Source: an uncultured Kiloniellales bacterium (GTDB taxonomy: Bacteria > Pseudomonadota > Alphaproteobacteria > Kiloniellales > JAKSDN01). From it: a DNA stretch of 50,525 nt. The stretch's first letter is position 1; every line of letters begins with the position of its first letter. The position numbers were made by a program, and so were the translations under genes. Shown here one piece after another: positions 29,498 to 38,539 of the stretch. The stretch covers positions 1 to 50,525 of the forward strand of contig CAMYKD010000013.1 in NCBI GenBank assembly GCA_947258885.1, given 5' to 3'. Below the pieces are notes generated by a model. That model ran no database searches. It was not told the DNA's origin and saw only the letters and a list, made by a program, of their open reading frames with translations.

Positions 29498-29527
29498 GAT
29501 GTAGCATTTATGGGCCATATATGTCAA
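29498..29527 (-). promoter_or_regulatory. Candidate ilvE promoter
   Basis: On the minus strand a perfect TTGACA (29522-29527) is followed after 18 bases by TACATC (29498-29503). The spacer contains the palindrome CATATATG. Transcription would run toward ilvE with a leader of about 125 bases. The -35 lies within the inverted repeat at 29514-29533. Confidence 0.5.
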
Positions 29528-29533
29528 CATGGC
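29514..29533. promoter_or_regulatory. Inverted repeat over the MarR start codon, candidate operator
   Basis: GCCAT (29514-29518) and ATGGC (29529-29533) are inverted arms spanning 20 bases, the usual size of a MarR operator. The repeat covers the -35 of the candidate ilvE promoter and the start codon of the MarR gene, so binding could control both. This is inference from layout. Confidence 0.35.
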
Positions 29534-30041
29534 TGACTTAAAAAGCGGTGCGAATCCCCTGTTCCTGCGCGAGGAGGAATTGCGCCAGGGCATGGAGCTT
29601 CTGTTCTTCGCCTATCGTGATTTCACGGCCGAGCCGGACCAGATGCTGGCCCGGTACAATTTCGGCCGGGCGCACCATCGGGTGATCTACTTCGTGGGCC
29701 GTCATCCCGGAATCACGGTCAGCGACTTGCTGGACATCTTGGGGATCACCAAGCAGAGCCTGTCGCGCGTGCTGGGCCAGCTGGTCCGCGAAGGCTTCAT
29801 CGTCCAGCGGTCCGACCGGCGCGACCGGCGGCGGCGCCTGCTCGAACTGACCGACCGGGGCCACGACCTGGAACGCCAGCTGACCGAGAACCAAAGGCGG
29901 CGCATGGCCCGCGCCTACCGGAACGCCGGCGCCGAATCGGTTGCCGGCTTCCGTACGGTGCTGCGGAGCCTGATCGACGAGCAGGACCGGAAGCGGTTCG
30001 AGCCGCGCGACGCGCAGCCGAAGCTGGCCCAGCGCCGTTAG
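29529..30041 (+). CDS. MarR family transcriptional regulator (PetP-like)
   Basis: The 170-residue protein has a MarR winged helix: VIYFVGRHPGITVSDLLDILGITKQSLSRVLGQLVREGFI (about residues 51-90) followed by the wing QRSDRRDRRRRLLELTDRG. A MarR regulator next to an OmpR-type regulator matches petP-petR of Rhodobacter capsulatus, needed for cytochrome bc1 expression. That function is an analogy only. No Shine-Dalgarno precedes the ATG. A -10-like CATATA sits 8 bases before it with TTGCGC upstream, so the message may be leaderless. The response-regulator gene follows after 42 bases. Confidence 0.88.
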   Translation: MADLKSGANPLFLREEELRQGMELLFFAYRDFTAEPDQMLARYNFGRAHHRVIYFVGRHPGITVSDLLDILGITKQSLSRVLGQLVREGFIVQRSDRRDRRRRLLELTDRGHDLERQLTENQRRRMARAYRNAGAESVAGFRTVLRSLIDEQDRKRFEPRDAQPKLAQRR

Positions 30042-30083
30042 TTCCCGGGGGCCGGCCATGCCAAGCAGTCCTCGTGCACAACC

Positions 30084-30770
<687 letters not shown>

Positions 30771-30783
30771 GGGATAGACTCGA

Positions 30784-32154
30784 ATGGCGGTGACCACGGC
30801 CCAGACGCCGCGCAAGCGTCCACGGATCAAGCGGGTCAAGCGGACCATGAATCGGTTCCTGCCGAGAACCCTTCTCGGGCGCTCGCTGCTGATCATCGTT
30901 TCCCCTCTGGTCCTGGTCCAGGTGATCGCCACCTGGGTCTTCTACGACCGCCACTACGACACGATCACCAAGCGGCTGGCCCAGGGCATCGCCGGCGACG
31001 TGTCCGCGGTGATCCGGATCATGGGCCCGGAACCGGACGCCAGTAGCCGCGCGGCGGCTCTGGACCTGGCTAGGCGCAGCCTATGGCTCGACATCGCCAT
31101 TCGCGACGATGCCAGGCTTCAGGCCGATCCGGCGCCCCCCGGTTGGGGCGTGCTGGACCGGAAGCTGACCAAGGCCTTGCGGGAACGCCTGCCCTACCCC
31201 TTCGTGATCGACACCGATGCGCCGGACGAGATGGTCCGGATCGATGTCCAGCTGCCGGTCGGCGTCCTCGCGGTCCGGGTTCCGCGCCAACGCTTGTTCA
31301 GCTCGACCACCTACATCTTCATCATGTGGATGGTCGGCAGTTCGATCGTCTTGTTCGGCGTGGCGACGATCTTCATGCGCAACCAGGTGCGGCCGATCCG
31401 GCGCCTGGCCCGGGCCGCCGACAGCTTCGGCAAGGGGCGCGACGTGCCGGACTTCAGGCCCGAGGGGGCAACCGAGGTGCGCCTGGCCGCCGCGGCCTTC
31501 CTGCAGATGCGCTCGCGCATCAAGCGGCAGATCGGACAGCGCACCGAGATGCTGGCCGGGGTCAGTCACGACCTGCGCACGCCGCTGACCCGCATGAAGC
31601 TACAGCTGGCCCTGCTGGGCGACAGCCCGGAGGTCGGCAACCTGGCCTCGGACGTCGCCGAGATGGAGAAGATGGTCGAAGGCTACCTGGCCTTCGCCCG
31701 GGGCGAGGGCGCCGAACAGCCGCTGCGGGCGAACCTGGGCGAGTTGCTGCGCGATATCGTGGCCCAGATGACGCGCGAGAAGGGCGGCAGCGTCGACCTG
31801 CACGTGGAGCAGACCTTGATCCTGCCGCTCAGGCCCGAGGCCATGCGCCGCTGCCTGGCCAACCTTGTCGGCAATGCCCAAGGCCACGCTGAGCATGTCA
31901 GGGTCAGCGCCGGCCGGCGCAAGAATATCGTCGAGGTCATGATCGACGACGACGGGCCCGGCATTCCCCAAGTGGAGCGCGAGGACGCCTTCAAGCCGTT
32001 CCACCGGCTCGACCGCTCGCGCAATCCGGATACCGGCGGCACCGGCCTGGGCCTGGCCATCGCCCGCGATATCGTGCGCAGCCACGGCGGCGACATCGCC
32101 CTCGAGGACGCCCCCGGCGGCGGCCTGCGCGCTCGGTTGTGGCTGCCGGTCTAG
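30784..32154 (+). CDS. EnvZ-type sensor histidine kinase
   Basis: The 456-residue membrane kinase has a basic N-terminus, TM1 (about 33-53), a periplasmic domain (54-172) with VRIDVQLPVGVLAVRVPRQRL near its end, TM2 (175-197) and HAMP (198-250). The kinase core has H262 in AGVSHDLRTPLTRMKLQL, which is the EnvZ/HisKA pattern, N box NLVGNAQGHA, G1 DDGPGIP and G2 TGLGLAIARDIVRSHGG. GAGGG ten bases upstream supports the ATG at 30784; a Met 22 codons on is an alternative. It pairs with the preceding response regulator, and this marR-ompR-envZ order is conserved in many alphaproteobacteria. Confidence 0.94.
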   Translation: MAVTTAQTPRKRPRIKRVKRTMNRFLPRTLLGRSLLIIVSPLVLVQVIATWVFYDRHYDTITKRLAQGIAGDVSAVIRIMGPEPDASSRAAALDLARRSLWLDIAIRDDARLQADPAPPGWGVLDRKLTKALRERLPYPFVIDTDAPDEMVRIDVQLPVGVLAVRVPRQRLFSSTTYIFIMWMVGSSIVLFGVATIFMRNQVRPIRRLARAADSFGKGRDVPDFRPEGATEVRLAAAAFLQMRSRIKRQIGQRTEMLAGVSHDLRTPLTRMKLQLALLGDSPEVGNLASDVAEMEKMVEGYLAFARGEGAEQPLRANLGELLRDIVAQMTREKGGSVDLHVEQTLILPLRPEAMRRCLANLVGNAQGHAEHVRVSAGRRKNIVEVMIDDDGPGIPQVEREDAFKPFHRLDRSRNPDTGGTGLGLAIARDIVRSHGGDIALEDAPGGGLRARLWLPV

Positions 32155-32483
32155 CCGGACCCGGGAAATTCGCCGGCGCAGCCTGCCGATCGTACATGCC
32201 GCAGCGGCAATTTGACTGAATCGGGCCGTTCAGCCAAGCCCGATATCTTAGCACTTTGTTTATGAACTAGTATTTTTTTCTTACGCCTTATTAACTACAT
32301 CACGGGATAATGAGGCCTCAGCGGCGAACGCCGCCGGAATCTGGCTGTGGTGCCTGCGCGAGCAAACCGTCGGGAGACAGCCCGGGTCGAAGGCTTTCTC
32401 CGTGAATCGTGTCGGCCATGGCGCACTGCCGTGAGCGGGATCCTGTTCGGCTTGTGCGCGGATTTGTTTGGGGAATGCAGAGC
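32155..32483. other. 329-base leader region of the second kinase operon
   Basis: After the EnvZ-type gene an AT-rich segment (about 32235-32310) probably holds the promoter of the kinase operon. Downstream, 32340-32420 can fold: GCAAACC (32362-32368) is followed by GTC-GGGA-GAC, a GNRA-type hairpin, and then CGGGTCGAAGGC. This faintly recalls the core of cyclic di-GMP-I (GEMM) riboswitches but lacks the full GGGACGCAAAGCC element. GGGGA about nine bases before 32484 is the ribosome binding site. Confidence 0.35.
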
Positions 32484-34229
32484 ATGAAGCTTGGAAGCAA
32501 GACCTTGCTGGTCCTGGCCGGCGTTCTGACATTTTCCGTGGCCTTGAATTTCGGGATCCTCCAGAACCTCGTTTTCCCCAGCTTCGTATCTTTGGAGGAA
32601 GAAGCCGCCGAGCAGAACCTCAATCGCGTCACGGACGCCCTAAAGGGCGAGTTCCGGTCTATGGCGGCGTTTGCCGCCGACTGGGCGCATCGGGACGACA
32701 CCTACGAATACGCCGGCGGCGAGAACGACTCCTTTGAGGAGGACAACCTCTATGTCGATTCTCTTTCGGCCATCAATGTGAGCTTCATGTACCTCTTCGA
32801 TTCGGCCGGAGAAATCCTCTGGTATGGGATCTTCGATCTGGAAACGGGCGATCCGTTGCCAAGCGACGGGTTCCTGCTCAACAACCTTTCCTCGACTCAT
32901 TACATCCTTCACCATCCGGACACGCAAAGCCTGCATACAGGCTTTGCGATCACCACACTGGGGCCGATCTTCTTTGCTTCGAGTCCCATACTTACGGGTG
33001 ACTCGGAAGGACCGAGCCGGGGCAGCTTCGTCATCGGCCGGTTCCTCGATAACTCCGAGCTCGCGCGGCTGCGCGAGCAGACCCACGTGGATTTCCAGAC
33101 CCGGCCGCTGGACGACGGCACGCTCCCGTCGAAGGAGCAGCAGACCGTTGCCTCGCTAAAGACCGCGGGCGACACGCTCGTCAGCGAGTTGGACGACAGC
33201 ACGCTTTCGGGTTACGCGCTGCTGCGCGAGGCCGGCGGCGTCCAGGCCCTCCTGCTCAGGGCGGATACGCCCAGGAAGATCACCGCGATCGGGCGGGAGA
33301 CCATCAACTACGCCCTGCTCTTCATGGTCATGGTTGGGCTGGTCGGCATGGTCGCCATGTGGCTGCTGCTGCGGAGCGTGGTCATTGGGCCCCTGTCCAG
33401 TCTCACGCAGAAGGTGCTCTCGATCGCAAAGGCGAAGGACCGCAGCCGGCGCCTCGCCCTGGACCGCAGCGACGAGATCGGCATTCTGGCGAAGGAGTTC
33501 GACGGCATGCTCGACGAGCTGCTCGAGACGGAGGGGCTGGCGGTCCTCGGCAAGATCACCGCGACGGTGAGCCACGAACTGCGCAACCCGCTGGGCGCGA
33601 TGCGCAACTCGGTCTTCGCCATCGCCGAAAGCACCCGCGGCAAGGGCTTGGGCATCGAGCGAGCGCTGGAGCGGGTCGACCGCAACATTCAGCGCTGCGA
33701 CGGCATCATCGGCGACCTGCTGGACTTCGCCGAGCAGCGCGAGCTGGACACAGCGGCTATCGCTATCGACAACTGGGTCGAGCAGATGCTCGACAGGCAG
33801 GACGTACCCGAGGGAATCACACTTTCCCGTTCCCTCGATGCACCCGGCGCGGAGGCGTTCGTGGACGCCGGGCAGCTCGCGTGTGTGATAGACAAGCTGG
33901 TCGATAACGCCTGCCAGGCGATCGCCGAGGCCGAGACCTCGGGTGACGAGGATGTCGCAACGGAGGTCCGGATCGAAACCCGGCTGGCCGGGGACCGGCT
34001 GGAGATCTCGGTGAGCGACGAGGGTCCCGGCATCCCGCCGGAGGTGCTGCCCAAGATCTTCGAGCCGCTGTTCAGCACCAAGGGCTTCGGCGTGGGCGTC
34101 GGCCTGCCGACGGCAAAGCGAATCATGGAGCTGCACGGCGGGGGCGTCGAGATCGCGAGCGCGCCGGGGCGCGGCACGCGGGCCCTCCTATGGCTGCCGC
34201 TCTGCGGCACGCAACAGGCCGCGGCTTAA
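32484..34229 (+). CDS. Membrane histidine kinase with CHASE4-like sensor
   Basis: The 581-residue kinase has TM1 (7-29) and a large periplasmic domain (about 35-270). The latter contains ADWAHRDDTYEYAGG and FLLNNLSSTHYILHHPDT, recalling CHASE4 sensors. TM2 (276-298) and HAMP (about 299-350) follow, then directly the kinase core without PAS. The H box is TVSHELRNPLGAMRNS (H364), N box LVDNACQAI (N474), G1 DEGPGIP and G2 FGVGVGLP. The H box closely matches that of the six-PAS kinase. The start at 32484 is chosen for ribosome-binding-site spacing; ATGs at 32475 and 32409 are alternatives. The next kinase starts 25 bases after the stop. Confidence 0.88.
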   Translation: MKLGSKTLLVLAGVLTFSVALNFGILQNLVFPSFVSLEEEAAEQNLNRVTDALKGEFRSMAAFAADWAHRDDTYEYAGGENDSFEEDNLYVDSLSAINVSFMYLFDSAGEILWYGIFDLETGDPLPSDGFLLNNLSSTHYILHHPDTQSLHTGFAITTLGPIFFASSPILTGDSEGPSRGSFVIGRFLDNSELARLREQTHVDFQTRPLDDGTLPSKEQQTVASLKTAGDTLVSELDDSTLSGYALLREAGGVQALLLRADTPRKITAIGRETINYALLFMVMVGLVGMVAMWLLLRSVVIGPLSSLTQKVLSIAKAKDRSRRLALDRSDEIGILAKEFDGMLDELLETEGLAVLGKITATVSHELRNPLGAMRNSVFAIAESTRGKGLGIERALERVDRNIQRCDGIIGDLLDFAEQRELDTAAIAIDNWVEQMLDRQDVPEGITLSRSLDAPGAEAFVDAGQLACVIDKLVDNACQAIAEAETSGDEDVATEVRIETRLAGDRLEISVSDEGPGIPPEVLPKIFEPLFSTKGFGVGVGLPTAKRIMELHGGGVEIASAPGRGTRALLWLPLCGTQQAAA

Positions 34230-34254
34230 GGCCGAAGACGGGGCGAGGCCAAGC

Positions 34255-35781
34255 GTGTTTCCGCTTCTCAGATACTTCTCGATTGCCAGCGCCGCCGCGC
34301 TGCTGACGGCGACTGCGATCGTGATGTGGCAGTACAACCACGGAATTAAGCACTATGCCGCGGACCAAAGCGAAGTCTCGAACTCCATACTGGGCAGATC
34401 GCTGACCAACGCGATCTGGCAGGAATTCGGCGCTCATCTGACGTCCTCGCCGGAGCTCAATCGCGAGGAACTGCGCACCCACCCCATGACACGGCGTCTC
34501 ACCGAAGTCATTGGCAGACAGATCGAAGGCCTGCCCGTCTCGAAGGTCAAGATCTACAACTCGGAAGGCCTCACCATGTTTTCCACCGATCAAGGTCAAA
34601 TCGGGGAGGACAAGAGCAAAAGCCCCGGCGTCGTCGCGGCGTTGTCTGGTGAGATCACAACCGAGTTGTCGCAGAAGGGTCGTGAGGGTGCATTTGGGCA
34701 CGCTTCGGAAACCACTGATATCGTCGCGACCTACTTGCCGATACGGAATTCCGAGGGTCATCCGGAAGCCGCTATCGAGTTTTATCGTGATGTGACACAC
34801 CTTATGGATGAAATCAGGAGCACTCAACTTACCGTCGGTGCAGTTGTATTTGTCGTATTTTGGTCGTTGTATATTGTGTTGTTCATTCTTATACGGCGCG
34901 CAGGCACCGTCTTGAAGACCCAGCACCAGGAAATTCTCGGCCAAAAAAAGGAACTGTCAGAGGAAATCCGGGAGCGGGTACGGGCCGAGGAAGCCCTGCG
35001 CAACCTGAACGACGATTTGGAGAAACGTGTCGCCGAAGGCTCGGACCAACTCCGCGCAACGCAAGAAGACTTGAGCCGCAAACAGCGCCTGGCGACCTTG
35101 GGACAGCTGATAGGCTCGGTCGGCCACGACTTGCGGAACCCCTTGGGAACAATCCGGAATTCGCTCGCCGCAATCGCGGTGCTGGCCGAGCAAGCGGGGC
35201 TGAACCTCAAGCGACCGCTAGAGCGGACCGAACGCAGCGTCCAGCGCTGCGAAAGCATCATCAGCGACCTGCTGGACCACACGCGCGTGCGGGACCTCCA
35301 ACTGGCCCCCACGGCCATCGACCCCTGGCTCGAGGCGGTTCTCGACGAGTTGACGCTGCCCGAGGGAATTGCGCTCCGCCGCGATCTGTCGGCCGACGGC
35401 ATGGCGGTGCCCCTGGACGCCGACCGCTTTCGCCGGGTCGTCGTCAATCTCTTCGACAACGCCTGTCAGGCCATGGCCGGGAACCAGGACGCCCCGGGCG
35501 GCGATCCGCGGCATCGCCTGACGGTGACCACGCGGACACTGGAAGAGCGGGTGGAAATCTCGTTCGACGATACCGGCGCCGGCATCCCGCCCGACCTGAT
35601 GTCGAAGATCTTCGAGCCCCTCTTCACGACCAAGACCGACGGCGTCGGCCTGGGCTTGCCCATGGTCAAGCAGATCGTTGATCAACATGGCGGCGAAATC
35701 GACATTGGCCGAAACGTCGGGGGCGGTGCCCGCATTACGCTGCAGCTGCCCCGTCATCAGGCCGGGGAGGAGGCCGCATGA
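34255..35781 (+). CDS. Membrane histidine kinase, second of the operon
   Basis: The 508-residue kinase starts at a GTG. TM1 is about 7-25, the periplasmic region 26-190, TM2 about 192-214, followed by a long coiled coil (225-275). The core has H291 in SVGHDLRNPLGTIRNS, N box NLFDNACQAM (N402), G1 DTGAGIP and G2 GVGLGLPMVKQIVDQHGG, very like the six-PAS kinase. The 5' part (34255-34930) is distinctly more AT-rich than the 3' part, suggesting that the sensor half has a different history. Its stop overlaps the start of the receiver gene (ATGA), so they are translationally coupled and likely partners. Confidence 0.9.
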   Translation: MFPLLRYFSIASAAALLTATAIVMWQYNHGIKHYAADQSEVSNSILGRSLTNAIWQEFGAHLTSSPELNREELRTHPMTRRLTEVIGRQIEGLPVSKVKIYNSEGLTMFSTDQGQIGEDKSKSPGVVAALSGEITTELSQKGREGAFGHASETTDIVATYLPIRNSEGHPEAAIEFYRDVTHLMDEIRSTQLTVGAVVFVVFWSLYIVLFILIRRAGTVLKTQHQEILGQKKELSEEIRERVRAEEALRNLNDDLEKRVAEGSDQLRATQEDLSRKQRLATLGQLIGSVGHDLRNPLGTIRNSLAAIAVLAEQAGLNLKRPLERTERSVQRCESIISDLLDHTRVRDLQLAPTAIDPWLEAVLDELTLPEGIALRRDLSADGMAVPLDADRFRRVVVNLFDNACQAMAGNQDAPGGDPRHRLTVTTRTLEERVEISFDDTGAGIPPDLMSKIFEPLFTTKTDGVGLGLPMVKQIVDQHGGEIDIGRNVGGGARITLQLPRHQAGEEAA

Positions 35782-36155
35782 CCGATCCGAGAAAAATGCT
35801 GATCGTCGACGACGACCCCGACATGGCCGAAAGCATTGCCGACCTCGTGGAGATACGGGGCTACGAAGCCGACCTCGCGTCTTCGGGGGCCGAGGCGATC
35901 GCCAAGTTCCAGGAGCGTGACTACGACATCGCCTTCATGGACGTGCGCATGCCGGGTATGAACGGCGTCGAATGCCTGTTGGAGATCCTCAAGCTCAAGC
36001 CCGATGCCAAGGTGGTGATGATGACCGCCTACAGCGTCGAGCAGCTATTGCGCACCGCGCTGAACAACGGCGCCGCCGGCGTCCTGTACAAGCCCTTCGA
36101 GATGGCTGAGTTCCTGGCGCTGTGCGGGAACGGCGGAGGGGCGGACACGTCATGA
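35778..36155 (+). CDS. Single-domain response regulator
   Basis: The 125-residue protein is only a receiver domain: DDDPD at residues 11-15, phospho-acceptor D55 in AFMDVRMPGMNG, T83 in MMTAYS, and K105 in LYKPFEMAEFL. It overlaps the preceding kinase and the following hybrid by four bases each, so the three are made together. With no output domain it probably acts as a phosphate shuttle or by protein contact. Confidence 0.94.
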   Translation: MTDPRKMLIVDDDPDMAESIADLVEIRGYEADLASSGAEAIAKFQERDYDIAFMDVRMPGMNGVECLLEILKLKPDAKVVMMTAYSVEQLLRTALNNGAAGVLYKPFEMAEFLALCGNGGGADTS

Positions 36156-37417
36156 CGATACCGCCGGAATCCGATGACCCCGGGGCGCTTTCGGACCGCT
36201 CGAACGACAGTCCGGCGCGGGCGGACGACGTGCCTGAGCTTCCGCAGCCGCAGTCCGATATGGACGACCAGCGCCGCGTATTGATCGTCGACGACGACGA
36301 GGACCTGGCCGAATCTCTGGCCGACCTCCTGGTCCCGCGCGGCTACCGTGTAGAAATCGCCGCCTCGGCCCACCAAGCCGGGGCCATCAGCCAGAGCTTC
36401 GACGTGCAGGTGGCGCTGCTCGATATCCGCCTCGGCCGCGACAGCGGCCTCGACGTCATCCAGATCCTGAAGCGGCGGAAGCCCGACGTGATCTGCGTCA
36501 TGGCCACGGGCTATGCCGAGACCGAGACGGCGATCGAAGCCCTTCGCTTGGGCGCCTACGACTATTTGCGAAAGCCGCTCCACCCGAGCGAGGTTTTCGC
36601 GGTCCTGGAGCGCAGCTTCGAGAAGATCCAGCTCGAGCAGAAGGCGAGAGCGGCCTTCGAGGCGATTCGGGCGGCAAAGGAAACCGCGGAACAGGCCGAC
36701 CGGACGAAGACCGAGTTCCTGGCCGCCATGAGCCACGAGCTGCGCACCCCGCTCCATTCGATCATCGGTTTCTCGGAGGTCCTGATAAGCCAGGCCTTCG
36801 GGGAGCTCGGCAACGAGAAGTATGTGGACTACGCCGGGAACATCCGGGAAAGCGGCATGCATCTTCTGGACGTCATCAACGACATCCTCGAGATCGCCAA
36901 GGCCGAGGCCGGCAAGCTCGAACTGCGCGAAGGCCTCGTCGACGTTTCCGACACCATCGCCACGACCCTGCGGCTGATCAAGCCGCAGGCCGAGGCCGCC
37001 AAGCTGGAGATCGAGAAGGCGATCGCGCCGGAGCTGCCCGCGTTCTACGGCGACGAGCAGAAGCTGAAACAGATCCTCCTCAACCTCTTGTCCAATGCCG
37101 TCAAGTTCACGCCGGACAACGGCAAGGTCAGGATCGCGGCCGAGCAGGACCAGGACGGGCAGATCATCATCTCCGTGCGGGATACCGGCATCGGCATGGC
37201 GCCCAAGGACATTCCCAAGGCCCTGGCGCCGTTCTCGCAGGTCGACAGCGACTTGAGCCGCGGCTATCCGGGGACCGGACTGGGACTTTCCCTGTCGGTC
37301 GTCATGATCGAGCTGCACGGCGGCACGCTGGCCGTCGAAAGCGAGGTCGGGAAGGGGACGACGGTGACCCTCCGGATCCCGGCGGAGCGCAGCTTCAAGA
37401 ATACGGACGCGGCCTGA
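36152..37417 (+). CDS. Receiver-histidine kinase hybrid (REC-HisKA-HATPase)
   Basis: The 421-residue soluble protein has a 40-residue acidic, proline-rich lead, a receiver domain (41-158) with D91 in LLDIRLGRDSG and K141 in LRKPLHPSEV, and a coiled coil (160-185). The kinase core follows with H195 in AAMSHELRTPLHSIIGF, N box NLLSNAVKFTPD, G1 DTGIGM and G2 GTGLGLSLSVVMIELHGG. The kinase half differs from that of the 18639-19838 hybrid (HELRTP versus AHHLNN), though the receiver halves are alike. It closes the operon and no DNA-binding output is present. Confidence 0.93.
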   Translation: MTIPPESDDPGALSDRSNDSPARADDVPELPQPQSDMDDQRRVLIVDDDEDLAESLADLLVPRGYRVEIAASAHQAGAISQSFDVQVALLDIRLGRDSGLDVIQILKRRKPDVICVMATGYAETETAIEALRLGAYDYLRKPLHPSEVFAVLERSFEKIQLEQKARAAFEAIRAAKETAEQADRTKTEFLAAMSHELRTPLHSIIGFSEVLISQAFGELGNEKYVDYAGNIRESGMHLLDVINDILEIAKAEAGKLELREGLVDVSDTIATTLRLIKPQAEAAKLEIEKAIAPELPAFYGDEQKLKQILLNLLSNAVKFTPDNGKVRIAAEQDQDGQIIISVRDTGIGMAPKDIPKALAPFSQVDSDLSRGYPGTGLGLSLSVVMIELHGGTLAVESEVGKGTTVTLRIPAERSFKNTDAA

Positions 37418-37444
37418 CTCGGCGTCCGGCTCGACGATATGCCG

Positions 37445-37795
37445 TCAATACAGGCGCCCGCCGTCGGGCACCGCCTGGTCCGGCCGGATCATCACCACCT
37501 CGCCGCCCTCGTCGGGGAAGCCGAGCACCAGGATCTCGGACATGAACCTGCCGATCTGTTTGGGCGGGAAATTGACGACCGCCGCGACCTGCCGGCCGAC
37601 CACGTCCTCCAGGGCGTAATGCCTGGTGATCTGGGCCGAGGTCTTCTTGACGCCGAGCGCCTCGCCGAAGTCGACCCAGAGCTTGAACGCCGGTTGCCGC
37701 GCCTCCGGAAAGGGCTCGGCGCGGACAATCGTGCCGACGCGAATCTCGACCTTCCTGAAGTCGTCGAAGGTGATCCGTTCCTCGCCGCCCACCAT
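37445..37795 (-). CDS. csaA: CsaA-type tRNA-binding/chaperone-like protein
   Basis: The 116-residue protein is a single tRNA-binding OB-fold: ITFDDFRKVEIRVGTIVRAEPFPEARQPAFKLWVDFG near the start, then TSAQITRHYALEDVVGRQVAAVVNFPPKQI and FMSEILVLGFPDEGGEVVMI. This is the CsaA subfamily, described in Bacillus as a secretion-linked chaperone and tRNA binder. The start at 37795 is preferred because GGGGAGG lies nine bases upstream; the 29 extra codons of the open frame are rejected. It is convergent with the kinase operon. Confidence 0.92.
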   Translation of the reverse strand: MVGGEERITFDDFRKVEIRVGTIVRAEPFPEARQPAFKLWVDFGEALGVKKTSAQITRHYALEDVVGRQVAAVVNFPPKQIGRFMSEILVLGFPDEGGEVVMIRPDQAVPDGGRLY

Positions 37796-37880
37796 AACGC
37801 CCGGCCTCCCCTGTTTCCCGCTTCGCGCGGCGGACGCTAGCATTACACCGGAAGCCGCGGCAAGCGTCGGGAAGATCCGC

Positions 37881-37912
37881 AAAGAAATAAGGGGCCGCCA
37901 AAAGGCGGCCCC
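37881..37912 (-). terminator. Rho-independent terminator of the phasin gene
   Basis: A perfect 9-bp GC-rich stem (37891-37899 with 37904-37912) and a four-base loop are followed on the minus strand by TTATTTCTTT. It lies 44 bases after the phasin stop. This is the clearest intrinsic terminator in the window. Confidence 0.88.
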
Positions 37913-37955
37913 AGAGGCTTAGGAAAGCTGTTGGGCTGTCGCTTGTCTCAGGCGG

Positions 37956-38450
37956 TCACTTGGCGGCAACGGCCTTCGTCACCGCGGCCTTGAGCTCTTC
38001 CAGACCTTCGGTCACCCGGCGGTTGAGCACCTCGACCGCCTCGCCGTTGGACTTGGCGCCCATCTCGGTCAGCTCGCGGATATTGGCGACCGACTGCGCG
38101 TAGGTCTGCTTCAGAAGGTCGGCCTGCTCGGCCAGCTTGTCCTCGGGCTTGCCAGCCGCGGTGAGCTGCTGGACGACGGCCGCGGACTCCTCCATGAGCT
38201 TGCGCATGAGCTCGACCTGACGCTGGGTCAGGGCCTGCGCGCCCTCGAAGGCGATCCGGTTGGCCGCGCTGACGGCTTCGATGTTCTTGCGCTGACTGTC
38301 GAGCAGCGCCTCGGTGTCGACGGCCGGTACCTTGAACTGCTCGGCGAACTTGGTGAAATCACCGAACTTGGTGAAATCGGCGAACTTGGTGAAGTCCATG
38401 AAGTTGGGCACATCCATGCCCATGAAGGTGTTGCTCGACGTCCTGGCCAT
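37956..38450 (-). CDS. Phasin family protein
   Basis: The 164-residue helical protein is a phasin, which coats polyhydroxyalkanoate granules. NIEAVSAANRIAFEGAQAL, QRQVELMRKLMEESAAVVQQL and KQTYAQSVANIRELTEMGAKSN are the characteristic amphipathic helices (about 55-145). A short repeat near the N-terminus, DFTKF three times in a row plus a related FAEQF (about residues 17-37), is unusual. AAGGAGTGG before the ATG is a strong ribosome binding site. Its promoter carries two matching operators and its end a strong terminator, so it is a separately controlled unit. No phaC or phaR gene lies in the window. Confidence 0.9.
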   Translation of the reverse strand: MARTSSNTFMGMDVPNFMDFTKFADFTKFGDFTKFAEQFKVPAVDTEALLDSQRKNIEAVSAANRIAFEGAQALTQRQVELMRKLMEESAAVVQQLTAAGKPEDKLAEQADLLKQTYAQSVANIRELTEMGAKSNGEAVEVLNRRVTEGLEELKAAVTKAVAAK

Positions 38451-38481
38451 TTTCGTTCCACTCCTTGATCCCGGCAGCGCA

Positions 38482-38496
38482 TGTTGCACTGCACAA
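38482..38496. promoter_or_regulatory. Candidate PhaR operator 1 (near the phasin transcription start)
   Basis: TGTTGCACTGCACAA is a near-palindrome that is the reverse complement of the 38540-38554 site except for one base. It lies just downstream of the phasin -10, where a bound repressor would block transcription. TGCA-rich palindromes of this kind are recognised by PhaR in several alphaproteobacteria. Confidence 0.55.
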
Positions 38497-38501
38497 CGAC
38501 C

Positions 38502-38532
38502 GATATATGAGGCCATAGAGACTAGGCGTCAA
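38502..38532 (-). promoter_or_regulatory. Phasin promoter
   Basis: On the minus strand TTGACG (38527-38532) is followed by CATATA after 17 bases, or TATATC (38502-38507) after 19. It is bracketed by the two operator-like sites, one just upstream of the -35 and one just downstream of the -10. The start of transcription would be about 45 bases before the ATG. Confidence 0.6.
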
Positions 38533-38539
38533 GCGTTTT

